Shown here piece by piece: positions 33,467 through 41,599 of a stretch of DNA of 63,011 nucleotides. The stretch comes from DASUHT01 sp038230835 (GTDB taxonomy: Bacteria; Actinomycetota; Thermoleophilia; Gaiellales; JAICJC01), in assembly GCA_038230835.1 (NCBI GenBank), contig JBBRMM010000018.1, positions 1 through 63,011 on the forward strand, written 5' to 3'. Numbering within the stretch: the stretch's first letter is position 1; every line of letters begins with the position of its first letter. Under the pieces are notes generated by a model, which worked only from the letters and a program-made list of their open reading frames with translations, made no database searches and was not told the origin of the DNA. Position numbers and translations under genes: made by a program.

Positions 33467-34786
33467 ATGATCAAGCGCCTTGCAATCGCGGCGCTTTCGG
33501 CAGTCGCCTGTCTGGCGGTGACCGGGCCTTCGGCTCTGGCCTCCAGCCATCGCGAGGCACCGCTGATCTCCCAGGATCCGGAGGCTGATCTGACCGACCT
33601 GTACGCCTGGGTCGACCAGAACAATTCCGGCAAGGTCGACCTGATCCTGAATGCGGTGCCGTTCGAGCTGCCAAGCGGCGCTCCGAACTACTACGGGTTC
33701 GGCAACAACGTCCTGTACGACGTCAACATCGATCGAAACGGCGACGGCGTCGCCGACGTCACCTATCGCTTCCGGTTCACCCGGCACGTCCGCAACGGCG
33801 GCACGTTCCTGTACGACCTGGGCGCGGTCACGTCACTGCCGTCGGACAACCTCAACGTGTACCAGACCTACACGATGACCAAGATCGAGCGGTCGTCGAA
33901 CGGGACGGTCACGTCGTCCGAGGTGATGGCGAGCAACGTCCCCGTCGTCCCCAACAACGTCGGTCCGCGCTCCATGCCGAACTTCCCCGCTCTGGTCAGC
34001 CAGGGCGTGCACACGTTCGGCCCGGACGCTGCCGGCAAGGTGTGGGCGGGTCAGGCAGACGACCCGTTCTTCCTCGACCTGGGCGGAATCGGCGATCTGC
34101 TGAACATCCGCGCACAGGGGACCGCGCCCGACGCGATCGCCGGCTTCAACGTGCAGTCGATCGCGCTTCAAGTGCCCAAGACGTGGCTGGTCGGAAAGAC
34201 CCCGACCATCGGCATCTCGGGCGATACCATGCGGCAGAACATCAACGTTCTGACGGGTGGCGGGAGCGGCGACTGGGTGCAGGTCGAGCGGCTCGGCAAC
34301 CCGCTCGTCAACGAGGTGCTGATCCCGCTGGCCAAGAAGGACTACTGGAACCACCAGAGTCCGAAGAACGACAGCCAGTTCAACACCTACTTCCTCAACC
34401 CCGGCCTGGCCGGGCTGCTGGGAGCGCCGGCCACCGGCCGCACGGACATCCTGTCCATCTTCCAGACCGGCGTGCCCAACCTGAACAACACGGGCACGCA
34501 CGATGCCGAGGAGCTGCGGCTGAATACCAGCATCGCTCCGTCGGCGCATCCCAACCCGCTCGGCGTGCTGGGCGGGGATCTGGCCGGCTTCCCCAACGGT
34601 CGCCGGCTGGCCGACAACGCCACCGACATCGAGCTCAAGGCGCTTGCGGGCGCCCTGCTCGGCAAGGACGTGAGCGGTGTCTCTCAGGGCGTCGTGCGTA
34701 ACGACGAGACGTTCCTGAGCCAGTTCCCATACATCGGGATCGCACACAGCGGCTTCGCGGCGATCCATCAGATGCCAACCCCATGA
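33467..34786 (+). CDS. Secreted DUF4331 protein
   Basis: 439 aa. Signal peptide MIKRLAIAALSAVACLAVTG to ALA, then the family hallmark SSHREAPLISQDPEADLTDLYAW and later VDLILNAVPFELPSG, NNVLYDVNIDRNGDG (calcium-like Asp loop), FFLDLGG and NDSQFNTYFLNPG. DUF4331 proteins are exported and of unknown function. It is first in a run with a TPR protein and two metal permeases, which suggests a role in metal handling at the cell surface (inference). AAGGAG precedes ATG 33467. A strong hairpin lies between it and the TPR gene. Confidence 0.85.
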   Translation: MIKRLAIAALSAVACLAVTGPSALASSHREAPLISQDPEADLTDLYAWVDQNNSGKVDLILNAVPFELPSGAPNYYGFGNNVLYDVNIDRNGDGVADVTYRFRFTRHVRNGGTFLYDLGAVTSLPSDNLNVYQTYTMTKIERSSNGTVTSSEVMASNVPVVPNNVGPRSMPNFPALVSQGVHTFGPDAAGKVWAGQADDPFFLDLGGIGDLLNIRAQGTAPDAIAGFNVQSIALQVPKTWLVGKTPTIGISGDTMRQNINVLTGGGSGDWVQVERLGNPLVNEVLIPLAKKDYWNHQSPKNDSQFNTYFLNPGLAGLLGAPATGRTDILSIFQTGVPNLNNTGTHDAEELRLNTSIAPSAHPNPLGVLGGDLAGFPNGRRLADNATDIELKALAGALLGKDVSGVSQGVVRNDETFLSQFPYIGIAHSGFAAIHQMPTP

Positions 34787-34792
34787 CCGGCA

Positions 34793-34823
34793 GGCGGGGG
34801 TGCGAGCCGCTCGCACCCCCGCC
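34793..34823 (+). terminator. Strong hairpin between DUF4331 and TPR genes
   Basis: Perfect 14-bp stem GGCGGGGGTGCGAG (34793-34806) and CTCGCACCCCCGCC (34810-34823) with a 3-base loop. No T-run. Could terminate part of the transcripts so that DUF4331 is made in excess over the downstream genes, or protect the upstream mRNA end. Confidence 0.7.
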
Positions 34824-34832
34824 ACTCTCAAC

Positions 34833-36170
34833 ATGACTGCAACTCTCACAAAGCCGATCCCGATCTTCTTCGCCCTCCTGCTGGCCGCGCTGCTCGCGGT
34901 GGCGGTGGCGGTGCACCGAACCGGCGCGGCCTCGCCCTCGCTCACACCCGCCCAGCGGGCGGAGGTGGCACCGCTGGTGACGCCGATCCCCGCCCCCGGG
35001 ACGAGTACCCGGCAGCTGATCGACCGCTACACCGCCCAGCTGCGGGCCACGCCGACCGATCCGGCCGCCTACGACGACCTGGCCCTGGCCGAGCTGCAGA
35101 TGGCGCGCGAGGACGGCGACCCCCTGTGGTACACCAAGGCCGACCGCCTGCTGCAGCACGCGCTGGCGCTCGCACCCAACGATGTCACCGCGATCGGCGG
35201 GCTGGGGTCGCTGGCCCTCTCCCGGCACGACTTCGTCGGTGCCGTCGCGCTCGGGACGCAAGCGCTGCGGCTGCAGCCGGAGAGCTCCTATGCCCTGGGC
35301 GTGCTGGTCGACGCCAACGTCGAGCTCGGGCGCTACGCCGATGCGCGCTCCGCCCTGCAGCGGATGCTGGATGCCCGACCCGACCTGTCTTCGTACTCGC
35401 GAGCGTCCTACCTGTTCGAGCTCGAGGGCCGGATCCCGGCTGCCCGGCGAGCGCTGCAGGCCGCGGTCTCGTCGGGTGCCCCGGCCAGAGAGAACACCGC
35501 CTGGGCCCAGGTTCAGCTCGGCAATCTCGAGTTCAACCACGGGTCGCCGGACGCCGCCGCCGGTGACGACTCCGCGGCTCTTCGCACCGATCCGGGCTTC
35601 GTCACCGCGCTCGCCGCCCAGGCCAAGCTGGAGGCCGCCTTCGGCCACTACACCCTGGCCGCGGCGACCTACCGCACGGTGGTGGCCCGCTATCCGCTGC
35701 CCGCTTACGTGATCGGTCTGGGCGACGTGTACCGCGTGTCCGGCCATCCTCGAGCGGCGGCGCGTGAGTACGCGCTGGTGCGAGCGGAGGAGGCGCTGTA
35801 CGCCGCCAACGGCGTCAACGTCGATATCGAACTGGCCCTGTTCGAGGCCGACCACGGCGGCGACCCCGCCCAGGCGCTGGCCAAGGCACGGTCGGTCGCG
35901 CGGGTGCAGCACAGCGTCACCGTGTCCGACGTGTTGGGCTGGACGCTGTACCGGGCCGGACATCTGCAGGCCGCGCTGGCGGCGGCGAACCGGGCGCTCG
36001 CACTGGGCACCCAGGACGCCGGCTTCTTCTTCCACCGTGGCGCCATCGAGGCCGCGCTGGGCCGCCGCGACGCCGCCCGCTCCGACCTGCGGCATGCGCT
36101 TGCGATCAACCCGCACTTCTCGCTGCTGTACGTCCCGATCACCCACCGGCTGCTGGCGGAGCTCGGATGA
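34833..36170 (+). CDS. Membrane-anchored TPR protein
   Basis: 445 aa. One N-terminal membrane segment (IPIFFALLLAALLAVAVAVH), then eight or more tetratricopeptide-like repeats, for example AYDDLALAELQMAREDGD, AIGGLGSLALSRHDFVGAVA and VSDVLGWTLYRAGHLQAALA. TPRs are protein-interaction scaffolds; here most of the protein would face the outside, where DUF4331 is. The start ATG 34833 (MTATLTKP) excludes the hairpin from the coding sequence. Its stop overlaps the NicO-type permease start (ATGATG). Confidence 0.82.
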   Translation: MTATLTKPIPIFFALLLAALLAVAVAVHRTGAASPSLTPAQRAEVAPLVTPIPAPGTSTRQLIDRYTAQLRATPTDPAAYDDLALAELQMAREDGDPLWYTKADRLLQHALALAPNDVTAIGGLGSLALSRHDFVGAVALGTQALRLQPESSYALGVLVDANVELGRYADARSALQRMLDARPDLSSYSRASYLFELEGRIPAARRALQAAVSSGAPARENTAWAQVQLGNLEFNHGSPDAAAGDDSAALRTDPGFVTALAAQAKLEAAFGHYTLAAATYRTVVARYPLPAYVIGLGDVYRVSGHPRAAAREYALVRAEEALYAANGVNVDIELALFEADHGGDPAQALAKARSVARVQHSVTVSDVLGWTLYRAGHLQAALAAANRALALGTQDAGFFFHRGAIEAALGRRDAARSDLRHALAINPHFSLLYVPITHRLLAELG

Positions 36171-37810
36171 TGCGTCGCACGCTGGTGACGCTGATCTTGG
36201 CAGTGGCCGCGCTGGCGGGGTTCGCCCAGCCCGCCTCTGCCCATCCGCTGGGCAACTTCACCGTCAACCACTACAGCCTGATCGAGGTCGACCGCGGCGC
36301 GGTGCGCTTGACCTATGTGATCGACATGGCCGAGATCCCGACCTTCCAGGCACTCGGCTCCGGCGACCGCAGCCCGGCGGCAGCGCGGGCCTACGCACTC
36401 GCGCACATCGGTGGCTGGGCCCGCACGCTCGACCTGTCGGTCGACGGGCGGCCGGTCGCGCTCGCCACCCAGGCCGTTACGGCCTCTCTTCGGCCCGGTC
36501 AGGCCGGCCTCGAGATCATGCGCGTGCAGGCGGAGCTGACCGGAACCGTGCCCGGCGCGGGACCGTTCACGCTGGCCTACCACGACCGCAGCTTCGAAGG
36601 CCAGCTCGGCTGGCGCGAGATCGTCATGCGCGCGGGATCCGGCGCGGTGCTGACCCGCTCCGGCGTCGCCACCCAGGACGTCTCCCACATGCTGCGCCAC
36701 TACCCGACCGGGCTACTTCAAACCCCGCTTCAGGTGACGAGCGCATCCGCGGGCTACCGCTACGGCAGCGGGCGCAGCGTGACCGTCGCTCCGCAGGTGC
36801 CGGGCGGTGGTGTCGCGATCGGCACGTCCGAGACCGGCTTCACCTCGCTGATCGGACACTCGTCGCTGACGCCGGGCTTCGTGGCGCTGGCGCTCGCTCT
36901 GGCAATCGCGTGGGGAGCCCTGCACGCGCTCAGCCCGGGTCACGGCAAGTCGATCGTGGCGGCCTACCTGATCGGCTCACGCGGCACCGCGCGGCACGCT
37001 GCGTTTCTGGGCGCGACGGTCACAGTCACACACACGACCGGGGTCTTCGCGCTCGGGATGGTGGCCCTCCTGCTCTCCCACTACATCGTGCCGGAGACGC
37101 TGTATCCGTGGCTCGGCGTGCTGTCGGGGTTACTGGTGATCGTGATGGGCGCCTCCATCCTCTCCCGACGCCTGTCGTCGACCGCGAACCGGCCCGAGCC
37201 GGATCACCGTCATCACCATCATCACCATCATCACCACGAGCACGACCACCATCACGGGCATCACCATCACGGGGATCACGGCCACCACCACGCGGGGCAC
37301 ACGCACATGCCGCCCGGCGCCGACGGCTCGCCGATCACCCGCCGCAGCCTGCTCATGCTGGGCATCTCCGGCGGCATCCTGCCCTGTCCGTCGGCGCTGG
37401 TCGTGATGCTCGGCGCGATCGCGCTTCACCGCATCGCGTTCGGGCTGCTGCTGGTGCTGGCCTTCAGCATCGGGCTCGCCTTGACGCTGACCTCGATCGG
37501 TCTGGTGGTGGTGTACGCCCGCCGGCTGATCGAGCGGGCACCCGTCTCAGGCGGGCGGGTGACCGCCTGGATCCCCGTTTTCAGCGCCGGCGTGATCACG
37601 TTGCTTGGCGTCGGAGTCACGGTGCAGGCGCTCGACACGTTTCCGGGCGGGACGTCGGCCGTGGTCGCGCGCCTGGCCGAGCATCTGCCGGTGATCGTGG
37701 TCGGGCTGGCGGTGCTGGCCGTTCTGGCGCGGCTCGGCACGGCGCTGCGCCGTCGCCGCCCGCGGTCGCTCGGCTCGCTTGTCCCCACACCCGACGGCGA
37801 GGCGACATGA
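36167..37810 (+). CDS. NicO/RcnA-like nickel-cobalt permease with His-rich loop
   Basis: 547 aa. A signal-like start is followed by ~200 extracytoplasmic residues beginning HPLGNFTVNHYSLIEV. The membrane domain starts with LALAIAWGALHALSPGHGKS, the NicO-family motif, and repeats it as GISGGILPCPSALVVMLG. Between the halves lies a His-rich cytoplasmic loop (about residues 346-382) with 24 histidines in ~36 residues and few other residues, likely to bind Ni2+/Co2+. RcnA-like members export these metals. Overlaps both neighbours by 4 bases. The His-rich stretch (37204-37310) is a CAT/CAC triplet repeat prone to length change. Confidence 0.85.
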   Translation: MMRRTLVTLILAVAALAGFAQPASAHPLGNFTVNHYSLIEVDRGAVRLTYVIDMAEIPTFQALGSGDRSPAAARAYALAHIGGWARTLDLSVDGRPVALATQAVTASLRPGQAGLEIMRVQAELTGTVPGAGPFTLAYHDRSFEGQLGWREIVMRAGSGAVLTRSGVATQDVSHMLRHYPTGLLQTPLQVTSASAGYRYGSGRSVTVAPQVPGGGVAIGTSETGFTSLIGHSSLTPGFVALALALAIAWGALHALSPGHGKSIVAAYLIGSRGTARHAAFLGATVTVTHTTGVFALGMVALLLSHYIVPETLYPWLGVLSGLLVIVMGASILSRRLSSTANRPEPDHRHHHHHHHHHEHDHHHGHHHHGDHGHHHAGHTHMPPGADGSPITRRSLLMLGISGGILPCPSALVVMLGAIALHRIAFGLLLVLAFSIGLALTLTSIGLVVVYARRLIERAPVSGGRVTAWIPVFSAGVITLLGVGVTVQALDTFPGGTSAVVARLAEHLPVIVVGLAVLAVLARLGTALRRRRPRSLGSLVPTPDGEAT

Positions 37811-38871
37811 TGTTCTCTGTCCAGCGGATGGCGGCCTCCGGCGACCGGTCCGACTGGATCCGGCTGGGCGGCTTTCTGTCGGCGGTCGGGGCGCTCCACC
37901 TGGCCGGCTGGGGGCTCTTCCTTTACTACTCGGCCAGCTATCCGGCTTTGGCCGGCCTCGGCATCCTGGCCTACACGTTCGGCCTCCGTCACGCCTTCGA
38001 CGCCGACCACATCGCCGCCATCGACAACACGACTCGCAAGCTCCTGCAGGAGGGCCGCAAGCCGATGGGGGTGGGCTTCTTCTTCTCGCTCGGCCACTCG
38101 ACCGTCGTCTTCTCGCTGGCGGCCGGCCTGGCTGTTGCGGCGCGCACCGTCGACTCCCGTGTCCCGTCGCTGCAGAGCTACGGCGGATACCTCGGAGCTG
38201 GAGTGTCGGGGATGTTCCTGTGGGTGATCGGGATCCTCAACCTGATCGTGCTCGTGGACGTGGTGCGCATCTTCCTGGACATGCGTCGATCCACGCTCGA
38301 TCACGATCGGCTCGAGCAGCGCCTGCAGGATCGGGGTTTCATGAACCGGTTCTTCCTCGGCCGACTCTCGCGCGCCATCACCAAGAGCTGGCACATGTAC
38401 CCGCTGGGAATTCTGTTCGGGCTGGGCTTCGACACCGCGACCGAGGTCGGGCTGCTCGCGCTCTCGGCCGGCGCGGCCACCCACCACACGCCGATCCTGG
38501 CGGTGATCTCGCTGCCGCTGCTGTTCGCGGCGGGCATGAGCCTGCTGGACACCGCGGACGGCGCGTTCATGTCGCATGCCTACGACTGGGCGTTCTCGAA
38601 CCCGGTGCGCAAGGTCTACTACAACATCACCGTGACCAGCCTCTCGGTGACGGTGGCGCTTGCCATCGGAACGGTCGAACTGCTCCAGGTCGCGGTGGCG
38701 CGGTTCGGGGTGCGAGGCACGTTCTGGGCGTGGCTGGGCGGGCTCGACTTCCAGACCCTCGGGTACGGCATCGTCGCGCTCTTCGTGCTCACGTGGCTCG
38801 TCAGTCTCACGCTCTGGCGGGTGCGCCGGATCGAGGAGCGCTGGAGTGCCCACGTCGAGGCGGGTAGCTGA
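37807..38871 (+). CDS. NixA/HoxN-family nickel-cobalt permease
   Basis: 354 aa, about eight helices. The signature in helix II is present: LRHAFDADHIAAIDNTTRK (the H-x4-D-H metal motif), and FFSLGHSTVV and LGFDTATEVGLL follow, both conserved in HoxN/NixA uptake permeases. It begins with ATGATG overlapping the preceding stop. Having an exporter-like (NicO/RcnA) and an uptake-like (NixA) permease in one operon is unusual and implies fine control of the Ni/Co pool. No urease or hydrogenase genes are in the window. Confidence 0.9.
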   Translation: MMFSVQRMAASGDRSDWIRLGGFLSAVGALHLAGWGLFLYYSASYPALAGLGILAYTFGLRHAFDADHIAAIDNTTRKLLQEGRKPMGVGFFFSLGHSTVVFSLAAGLAVAARTVDSRVPSLQSYGGYLGAGVSGMFLWVIGILNLIVLVDVVRIFLDMRRSTLDHDRLEQRLQDRGFMNRFFLGRLSRAITKSWHMYPLGILFGLGFDTATEVGLLALSAGAATHHTPILAVISLPLLFAAGMSLLDTADGAFMSHAYDWAFSNPVRKVYYNITVTSLSVTVALAIGTVELLQVAVARFGVRGTFWAWLGGLDFQTLGYGIVALFVLTWLVSLTLWRVRRIEERWSAHVEAGS

Positions 38872-38898
38872 AAACCAACGGATCAGGAGGAACCGGCA

Positions 38899-39483
38899 AT
38901 GACGCAGATCACCCACCCGACGCCACGCCGTATCGGCTGGCTCGCGCCCGCCATGGCGCTCGCCGCCGCAGTCGCGATCGCCGCGGCCGCGTACGGGCTC
39001 ACCCGGTCGAGCACTCAGACACGGTCGAGCGCGCCCGGCTTGGCGCACCGAATCGCGCTACCCGCCGGCTGGCATGCCACGCCCGCCACGCTGGGGTCGC
39101 TGATCACCGCTCAGCTGGGTGCGCGCAGTGACGTCCCGCGCTACGCGGGCTCTGACGGGCTGGCTCGGCTGCGGGCTGCCCGCTGCACGCCCGCCGGCAT
39201 CTGCGCGGTGTCCTTCAACGTCGACTACTCCCCGAGCTTCCACACGCTGGGACAGATGACGGCGCAGGTCGGTCCGATACTCGCCGCTGCGTTCACCGAC
39301 CCGCGGCTGCGCGGCCTGTCGGTCACCGGCTGGGGCCCGTCGGCCGCCAACGGCAACGTGCAGCAGAATCCCGTCTTCCAGCTCGATTGCAGCCGTTCGC
39401 AGGTGCGTGGGCTCGATCTCCTGCGGGCTTCGGCCGCGCAGCTTCAATCGGCGTGCGCGTTCGTGCCGTACGCGCATCCGTGA
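38899..39483 (+). CDS. Small anchored extracytoplasmic protein, unknown family
   Basis: 194 aa. One N-terminal membrane helix (WLAPAMALAAAVAIAAAAYG), then a ~150-residue soluble domain with four or five cysteines (RAARCTPAGICAVSFNVDYS, QLDCSRSQ, SACAF) that could form disulfides outside the cell. I do not recognise the family. An ideal ribosome-binding site (AGGAGG) precedes ATG 38899, 27 bases after the NixA-type permease, so it is the last gene of the Ni/Co operon. A hairpin follows its stop codon. Confidence 0.75.
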   Translation: MTQITHPTPRRIGWLAPAMALAAAVAIAAAAYGLTRSSTQTRSSAPGLAHRIALPAGWHATPATLGSLITAQLGARSDVPRYAGSDGLARLRAARCTPAGICAVSFNVDYSPSFHTLGQMTAQVGPILAAAFTDPRLRGLSVTGWGPSAANGNVQQNPVFQLDCSRSQVRGLDLLRASAAQLQSACAFVPYAHP

Positions 39484-39485
39484 AA

Positions 39486-39513
39486 CTCGGCGGAGAGCCG
39501 ACCGTCCGCCGAG
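39486..39513 (+). terminator. Hairpin at the end of the Ni/Co operon
   Basis: Perfect 9-bp stem CTCGGCGGA (39486-39494) and TCCGCCGAG (39505-39513), 10-base loop, starting 2 bases after the stop codon. No T-run. Confidence 0.55.
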
Positions 39514-39699
39514 CCGTGCCGTGCCGTTCGCCACATCCATCGGCTGGCTCCTGGGTAGGGAGCCGGTCATCCTGTACGGGCCGTGCAGGCGCGGGTCTGG
39601 CTGTCACGACCCTCGGTGCCAGGCACCGTCGCGGAAGCGTCACGAAACGGCGACGCGGTCCGTACGGGGTCTGACCCCGGGGTAGCCGTAGGCCGAGGG

Positions 39700-39726
39700 C
39701 TCAAGACGCGGGCGGTCGGAGCCGAT
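39700..39726 (+). promoter_or_regulatory. Sigma-28-like (flagellar-type) promoter 1
   Basis: CTCAAG (39700-39705), 15-base spacer, GCCGAT (39721-39726). GCCGAT matches the conserved -10 of FliA/SigD-type promoters (GCCGATAA in E. coli). The identical hexamers and spacer recur at 40249-40275. ATG 39738 is 11 bases beyond the -10, so the leader would be only about 4-5 bases. Confidence 0.65.
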
Positions 39727-39737
39727 GCTAGCGGCCC

Positions 39738-40058
39738 ATGGTTCTCGACCTCACAGGCTGGCTGGAACGCTGGTGGGCGGGGGTGCCGGGCACGGCGTGG
39801 TCTGACTTCGCGAGCCTGACCGGTCTCGGTCTGACGACACTGGCGATCGTGTGGGCGTGGTGGCACACACGCTGCAAGGTGCTCTGGTGCGTGCGGCCCG
39901 GTCGGCATGCCGTCACCGGCACGACCTGGAAGGTATGCCCCAACCATCACACGGTCGCGCATCACCGCCAACTCGTGGAGCACCATCACACCCGGCACCC
40001 CGATCGGCTCGGTCACGGCGACTCGGTGTACCCCGAGCCGTCGTCGGGCAAGGGTTGA
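39738..40058 (+). CDS. Small membrane protein with a His-rich tail
   Basis: 106 aa. An amphipathic N-terminus (MVLDLTGWLERWWAGV), one membrane helix (LTGLGLTTLAIVWAWWHT), then a cytoplasmic-type tail with three cysteines (RCKVLWC, VCPNHH) and a histidine cluster (HHTVAHHRQLVEHHHTRH), suggestive of metal binding. Small proteins of this layout are found in actinobacteria and their phages; I know no function. No Shine-Dalgarno: translation probably starts at or near the mRNA 5' end made by the promoter at 39700-39726, which links it to the operon that follows. Confidence 0.6.
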   Translation: MVLDLTGWLERWWAGVPGTAWSDFASLTGLGLTTLAIVWAWWHTRCKVLWCVRPGRHAVTGTTWKVCPNHHTVAHHRQLVEHHHTRHPDRLGHGDSVYPEPSSGKG

Positions 40059-40248
40059 GCAGAGCTTCGTACCCCCCCGTGAGGTCAAGTCCCCGCCGGT
40101 CGAGCCGACTACGCGGGCTCACGGGCAATCCCCGCCGCTCAACCGTGCGCAGGGGCCCCGGACCGCGCTTGCTGTGCCGTGGAAGCCAGCTCCCACGGCC
40201 TCTCGTCATCCGGCCGTGAGCCGTCGCGCACGGATGTGCGCAAGATGC

Positions 40249-40275
40249 CTCAAGCTCGGGGCCAATTCGGCCGAT
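40249..40275 (+). promoter_or_regulatory. Sigma-28-like (flagellar-type) promoter 2
   Basis: CTCAAG (40249-40254), 15-base spacer, GCCGAT (40270-40275): same hexamers and spacing as promoter 1, different spacer sequence. ATG 40286 lies 10 bases beyond the -10, again giving a nearly leaderless transcript. It would drive the oxoamine synthase, GGDEF-EAL and MFS genes. Confidence 0.65.
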
Positions 40276-40285
40276 TTCATGGAGG

Positions 40286-41599
40286 ATGGATCGGCCCATT
40301 CCCCGCGGCGTGCCCCAGCACGCCCCCACCGCCGGCTCCCCAGGGGACGGACGCTGGATCGACCGCTGGCTTGCGGCCTGTGCCGACTTGGCCGCACTCA
40401 AGGAATCGCACCCCATGCTGGATGCCGTGATCGACGAGATCGACGGTCGCATGATCCGCATCGGCGATCACTGGTTGGCGGACTTCGCCTCTTGCAACTA
40501 CCTGGGATTCGACCTCGACCGCGAGATCATCGACGCGGTTCCGGCCTACCTGGATGCATGGGGCACGCACCCGAGCTGGTCACGCCTGCTCGGCAGCCCG
40601 GTGCTGTACGAGCAGATCGAGCACCGGCTGACCGAACTTCTGGGCTGCGACGACACGCTCGTGCTGCCCACGATCACCCATATCCACAACGCCGTGCTGC
40701 CGGTTCTCGCAGGCTCCGGCACAGTGTTGCTCGACAGCCGCGCCCATAAGACGATCTACGACGGCTGCCAGGTCGCCAAGAGCCACGGAGCCACGGTTCG
40801 CCGGTTCGCGTTCGAGGATCCAGCGGACCTCGAGCGGGTGCTGCGCCAGGGCGGTCCGCGACCGTGGATCGTGGCCATGGACGGCGTCAACAGCATGACC
40901 GGGAACGCCCCCGATCTGCACGAGTTCGCGCGGGTCGCGCGCGCGCACGATGCTCTGCTCTACGTCGACGACGCGCATGGGTTCGGCGTGATTGGAGAGC
41001 GCAGCCCAGACGAGTCGTGCCACTACGGCCGGCGCGGCAACTGCATAGTCCGCCATCTCGGCGAGAGCTACGAGAACCTGATCCTGGTCAGCGGATTCTC
41101 GAAGGCCTACTCCTCGCTGCTCGCCTTCATCGCCTGCCCGACCGCGGTCAAGAACATGCTCAAGGTGGCGGCCCCCCCCTACCTGTACTCGGGCCCGTCC
41201 CCGGTCGCATCCCTGGCCACGGTGCTCGCCGGGTTCGACGTCAACGACTCGCGCGGCGACGCGCTGCGGGCGGACATGTGCGCCAAGACGGCTCGGGTGC
41301 TGGATGCGCTCGCAGGGCTGGACGTGTACACCCCCAACCACTCCGGGTTTCCGATCATCGAGGTTCCGCTCGCCCATCACGAGCAGATCGGTGCCGTCGG
41401 TCGCCGCCTGTTCGATCGCGGCGTCTATGTCACGCTGGCTGCCTACCCGCTCGTCCCCCGCGACGAGGTCGGCTTCCGGATCCAGATGACGGCGGCTAAC
41501 ACCGATGCCGAGATCGACCGGTTGGTCGAGGTGCTCGGCGAGCTCGCCGAGCGACGCGTGCTGCAGTCGCGGGCCGATCACGAGGAGCGCGCCGCCTGA
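40286..41599 (+). CDS. Alpha-oxoamine synthase-family PLP enzyme (BioF/KBL/CqsA-like)
   Basis: 437 aa. The family fold is clear: FASCNYLGFDLDREI, WGTHPSWSRLLGSP (substrate-loop region), LLDSRAHKTIYDG, DDAHGFGVIGE (228-238, PLP-binding Asp and His) and the Schiff-base lysine at about 273 in LVSGFSKAYSS. These enzymes condense an acyl-CoA with an amino acid: 8-amino-7-oxononanoate synthase, 2-amino-3-oxobutyrate ligase, serine palmitoyltransferase, and the autoinducer synthases CqsA/LqsA. No biotin or threonine-degradation gene is nearby. Its stop overlaps the c-di-GMP gene's start (TGATG), pointing to signalling. The ~40-residue N-terminal extension is longer than BioF. Which acyl-CoA and amino acid are used is unknown. 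Confidence 0.85.
   Translation: MDRPIPRGVPQHAPTAGSPGDGRWIDRWLAACADLAALKESHPMLDAVIDEIDGRMIRIGDHWLADFASCNYLGFDLDREIIDAVPAYLDAWGTHPSWSRLLGSPVLYEQIEHRLTELLGCDDTLVLPTITHIHNAVLPVLAGSGTVLLDSRAHKTIYDGCQVAKSHGATVRRFAFEDPADLERVLRQGGPRPWIVAMDGVNSMTGNAPDLHEFARVARAHDALLYVDDAHGFGVIGERSPDESCHYGRRGNCIVRHLGESYENLILVSGFSKAYSSLLAFIACPTAVKNMLKVAAPPYLYSGPSPVASLATVLAGFDVNDSRGDALRADMCAKTARVLDALAGLDVYTPNHSGFPIIEVPLAHHEQIGAVGRRLFDRGVYVTLAAYPLVPRDEVGFRIQMTAANTDAEIDRLVEVLGELAERRVLQSRADHEERAA

Noticed and set aside
35764..38871. A 1035-codon open frame spanning the TPR, NicO-type and NixA-type genes
   Set aside because: Only its last 354 codons (the NixA-type permease) are protein-like; the rest is an alternate frame of two real genes kept open by GC-rich codon use.
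39514..39737. Possible riboswitch or structured RNA before the 106-aa gene
   Set aside because: Several stems can be drawn (for example CGGTG-CCAGG-CACCG near 39614) but no c-di-GMP, cobalamin, nickel-cobalt or c-di-AMP riboswitch core is recognisable; the sigma-28-like promoter lies downstream of it, so it would not be in that mRNA.
40286..41599. Calling the oxoamine synthase a biotin-pathway enzyme (BioF)
   Set aside because: No bioA, bioB or bioD is nearby, and the gene is coupled to a c-di-GMP protein and an exporter; sequence alone cannot set the substrate.
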